Shown piece by piece: positions 41,870 to 44,737 of a DNA stretch of 44,737 nt; the first letter of the stretch is position 1, and each line of letters starts with the position of its first letter. This DNA comes from Betaproteobacteria bacterium (GTDB lineage Bacteria; Pseudomonadota; Gammaproteobacteria; Burkholderiales; SG8-41), in assembly GCA_016192835.1 (NCBI GenBank), contig JACPTJ010000360.1, positions 1 through 44,737 on the forward strand, read 5' to 3'. The notes below the pieces were generated by a model. That model was given only the letters and a program-made list of their open reading frames with translations, did no database searches and was not told the DNA's origin. A program made the position numbers and the translations under genes.

Positions 41870-42952
41870 ATGTTCAATGACTTATGGAACAAATTCGGAT
41901 TGCCTGCGTTGCTCACGTTGACGGCGAAGGTCTTCGGCTTGCTGCTGGGAGCAATGGCGTTCGTCGCCGGAACGTCGCAGCCAGCGTTCGCCCAGGAAAA
42001 GACGCTGAACCTCTATTCTGCCCGCCATTACCAGACCGACGAAGCGCTCTACACCAACTTCACCAAAGCCACCGGCATCAAAATCAACCGCATCGAGGGC
42101 GGCGAGGACGCGCTGATGGAGCGCATCCGTAACGAAGGCCCCAACAGCCCCGCCGATGTCCTCATTACGGTCGATGTTGGCCGCCTCTGGCGTGCGGAGG
42201 CAATGGGGTTGTTCGCTCCGGTGAAATCGAAGCTGCTCGAATCACGCATCCCGGCCAATTACCGCGATCCGAACGGCAACTGGTTCGGCTTCTCGACACG
42301 CGCGCGCATCATTGCCTATAACAAAAACAAGATCCAGCCGTCGGAGCTGAAGAGCTACGAGGACCTGGCCGATCCGCGCTTCAAAGGCAAGATCTGCACA
42401 CGCTCGGCGAGCCATGTCTACAACCTGTCGTTGATGGGCTCCATCATCGGCGCGCTCGGCGAGCAAAAAGCCGAAGCGTGGGCCAAGAGTGTTGCTGCCA
42501 ACCTCGCACGAGCACCCAAGGGCGGCGATACCGACCAGTTGCGCGCAGTGGCCGCCGGTGAATGCGATATCGCCATCAGCAACACCTACTACTATGCACG
42601 ACTGCTGCGTTGGGACAAGCCAGAGGACAAAAAGGTCACTGAAACCGTCGGCGTGATCTGGCCCAACCAGAACAACCGCGGCACCCACGTCAACATCTCC
42701 GGCGGCGGCATGCTCAGGTACGCACCGCACAAGGAAGCGGCGGTCAAGTTCCTCGAGTATCTGGTGAGCAACGACGCGCAGCTTTACTTCGCGGACGGCA
42801 ACAACGAGTGGCCGGTGGTGACCAGCCTTACCAACAACAACCCGGCGCTGAAAGCGCTCGGCTCATTCAAGGCCGATCCGCTCAACATTGCAGTGATCGG
42901 CAAAAACCAGCCGTTGGCGCAGAAGATTTTCGATCGCGTGGGCTACAAATAA
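41870..42952 (+). CDS. Fe(3+) ABC transporter substrate-binding protein (FbpA/FutA family)
   Basis: EKTLNLYSARHYQTDEALYTNFTKATGIKINRIEGGEDALMERIRNEG; two-Tyr motif SNTYYYARLL. Confidence 0.94.
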   Translation: MFNDLWNKFGLPALLTLTAKVFGLLLGAMAFVAGTSQPAFAQEKTLNLYSARHYQTDEALYTNFTKATGIKINRIEGGEDALMERIRNEGPNSPADVLITVDVGRLWRAEAMGLFAPVKSKLLESRIPANYRDPNGNWFGFSTRARIIAYNKNKIQPSELKSYEDLADPRFKGKICTRSASHVYNLSLMGSIIGALGEQKAEAWAKSVAANLARAPKGGDTDQLRAVAAGECDIAISNTYYYARLLRWDKPEDKKVTETVGVIWPNQNNRGTHVNISGGGMLRYAPHKEAAVKFLEYLVSNDAQLYFADGNNEWPVVTSLTNNNPALKALGSFKADPLNIAVIGKNQPLAQKIFDRVGYK

Positions 42953-42986
42953 CCTTCGCCATCAGCACGACATGACAAGCTCTTCA

Positions 42987-44636
42987 TCAAACCAATGGAG
43001 CGGGTTGCTTGGGAAGATCCATCACGCGGGCCGTTTCGGTCCGCGTACGCGCAATGCGCAGTGACAGCACGATCAGCGGCAGCAGGCTGACCGCAACGAT
43101 CGCGAGCGCCGAGGTCGAAGCTTCGGCAAGCCGCTCGTCGACGGCCAGGTTGTAGGCCTGCACCGCCAGCGTGTCGAAATTGAACGGCCGCATCACGAAC
43201 GTCGCCGGCAGTTCTTTCATCACGTCGATGAACACCAGCAGGCCGGCGGTCAGCAGACTGCCCCGCATGAGCGGACCGTGCACCTTGAGCAGTGTGCCGA
43301 GCGGCCCGACACCGAGCGAACGCGCCGCCTCGTCCATGCTTGGAGTGATCCTGGTAAGCCCCGCCTCCACCGTCTGCAGCGCAACGGTCAGAAAGCGCAC
43401 CAGATAAGCATAGACCAGCGCCGTGATACTGCCGGTCAGCAGCAAGCCGGTGCTGATATCGAAATGCACGCGCATCCACGCGTCGACCGCGTTGTCGAGC
43501 CGCGCCACCGGCACCAGAATACCGATCGCGATCACCGCACCGGGTATCGCATAGCCGAGGCCAGCCAAGCGGTTGGCGGCGCGCGTGAGCGGCCCGGGGC
43601 TCAGCCGCAGCGCATAGGCCATCACCAGCGCCAGCATCACGCCCGCCAGCGCGGTCACGCCCGCCAACGTGAAGCTGTTGAGCGTGAGAGTCACGAAACG
43701 CGCACCGAACTGCGCGTCACCTTCGGTGAGCGCCATGCGCAGCAGCAGGCCGCTCGGCAAGGCGAAACCAAGCACCAGCGGCATGCAGCAAATCAGTACC
43801 GCGATGAAAGCAGGGGCACCGCGCAATTGATAACGCACCGGGCGCTTGCGGACGAACCCGAGCAGCAGCGCGGACAATTGCGCGGCAGCCACGCGATCGC
43901 CCAGCGACAGCCATGCGTGATAAATTCCGGTGGTAAAAGTCGGCACCGCAAAATAGGAAACCGTGCCGAAGTCGGCCAGCGTTTCCATCAGCGCGAGCGT
44001 GGTGCCGGCGGCGATTGCCGGGCGCGCCAGCGGCAGCGCGAGGCGGAAAAAACTGCTCCACGCCCCGTAGCCGAGCGTGCGCCCCACTTCGATGATGCCG
44101 ACCGATTGCTCGAGGAATGCAGCGCGCACCACCAGATAAACATAGGGATACAACACCAGTCCGAGCATCGCGATTGCGCCCTCGACCGAGCGGATCTCGG
44201 GAAACCAGTACTCGCGCGCCTGCCATCCGGTCAGCTCACGCAGCCAGGTTTGCAGCGGTCCGGAAAACTGCAGGAAATCGGTATAGGCGTAGGCCATGAT
44301 GTAGGCCGGCATCGCCAGCGGCAGGATCAGCGTCCATTCGAACAGGCGCTGACCGGGAAAACGGCACATCGTCACCAGCCACGCCGTCGCAACGCCGCCG
44401 AAAATCACCATCCCGCCGACACCTGCGAGCAGCCACAGCGTATTGGCGACGTACTCGGGCAGGACCGTGCCTGCCAGATGCGCCCACGTGCCCTCGCTCG
44501 GCATGAAGACATTGGCCAGCACCACGACCACCGGTACCGCAAGCAACACCGCGATTAGCGTGGTGATCGCGGCCAGCGCGCCAACGCGGCGCAGGCGAAG
44601 GGAGCGCCATGTCGAACTGGTATCGGATTCGATCAT
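42987..44636 (-). CDS. Iron(III) ABC transporter permease (FbpB/SfuB-like, duplicated BPD domain)
   Basis: 549 aa, about 12 TM; EAARSLGVGPLGTLLKVHGPLMRGSLLTAGLLVFIDVMKELPATFVMRPFNFDTLA. Confidence 0.93.
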   Translation of the reverse strand: MIESDTSSTWRSLRLRRVGALAAITTLIAVLLAVPVVVVLANVFMPSEGTWAHLAGTVLPEYVANTLWLLAGVGGMVIFGGVATAWLVTMCRFPGQRLFEWTLILPLAMPAYIMAYAYTDFLQFSGPLQTWLRELTGWQAREYWFPEIRSVEGAIAMLGLVLYPYVYLVVRAAFLEQSVGIIEVGRTLGYGAWSSFFRLALPLARPAIAAGTTLALMETLADFGTVSYFAVPTFTTGIYHAWLSLGDRVAAAQLSALLLGFVRKRPVRYQLRGAPAFIAVLICCMPLVLGFALPSGLLLRMALTEGDAQFGARFVTLTLNSFTLAGVTALAGVMLALVMAYALRLSPGPLTRAANRLAGLGYAIPGAVIAIGILVPVARLDNAVDAWMRVHFDISTGLLLTGSITALVYAYLVRFLTVALQTVEAGLTRITPSMDEAARSLGVGPLGTLLKVHGPLMRGSLLTAGLLVFIDVMKELPATFVMRPFNFDTLAVQAYNLAVDERLAEASTSALAIVAVSLLPLIVLSLRIARTRTETARVMDLPKQPAPLV

Positions 44637-44667
44637 AGTTGAGATTTACGTAACCGAGTGATACCCC

Positions 44668-44737
44668 ACCCTCACCCCAGCCCTCTCCCGCCCAAGCGGG
44701 AGAGGGGGCGTTCCTCCCTCTCCCCCGGAAACGGGGG
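44668..44737. repeat. REP-like elements (one complete, one cut by window end)
   Basis: CCCTCACCCCAG then CCCTCTCCCGC-ccaa-GCGGGAGAGGG (perfect 11-bp stem 44681-44691/44696-44706), followed by CCCTCTCCCCCGGAAACGGGGG to the edge. Confidence 0.88.

Noticed and set aside
43278-44558. 426-aa plus-strand ORF rich in His/Arg/Gln
   Set aside because: Antisense to the iron permease; composition typical of the complement of a membrane-protein gene.

Overview
GC-rich chromosomal window, most consistent with a betaproteobacterium (Burkholderiales/Nitrosomonadales-like, judged from gene order and protein character; taxonomy is inference). Most of it is conserved housekeeping: thrS-infC-rpmI-rplT-pheS-pheT-ihfA-merR (minus strand), relA, comEC, lolCD, recJ-prfB-lysS, acetoacetyl-CoA synthetase, bamD / rluD-pgeF, ZIP transporter-phaC-phaB-phaR-rimO-DUF1232, dinG, an iron ABC transporter, and two tRNAs. 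I do not see a convincing new multigene defence or biosynthetic system. The signals worth a second look are: (1) a family of REP-like double-hairpin elements, one inserted IN FRAME inside recJ; (2) a composite structure between recJ and prfB made of 3 inverted octamers, a REP hairpin and 12 direct octamers; (3) a 40-aa ORF with a strong RBS resembling the truncated N-terminus of an integron integrase; (4) infC apparently starting at AUA with no canonical alternative; (5) intrinsic-terminator hairpins immediately upstream of both pheS and thrS; (6) three genes with probable frame-breaking lesions (relA, a patatin lipoprotein, the N-terminus of acetoacetyl-CoA synthetase), either real decay or assembly error; (7) a Fur-box-like operator lying between the -35 and -10 of the iron-binding protein gene; (8) a truncated aldehyde:ferredoxin oxidoreductase N-terminus at the left edge that the ORF track does not list. 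All calls were made by reading the sequence; no searches were run.
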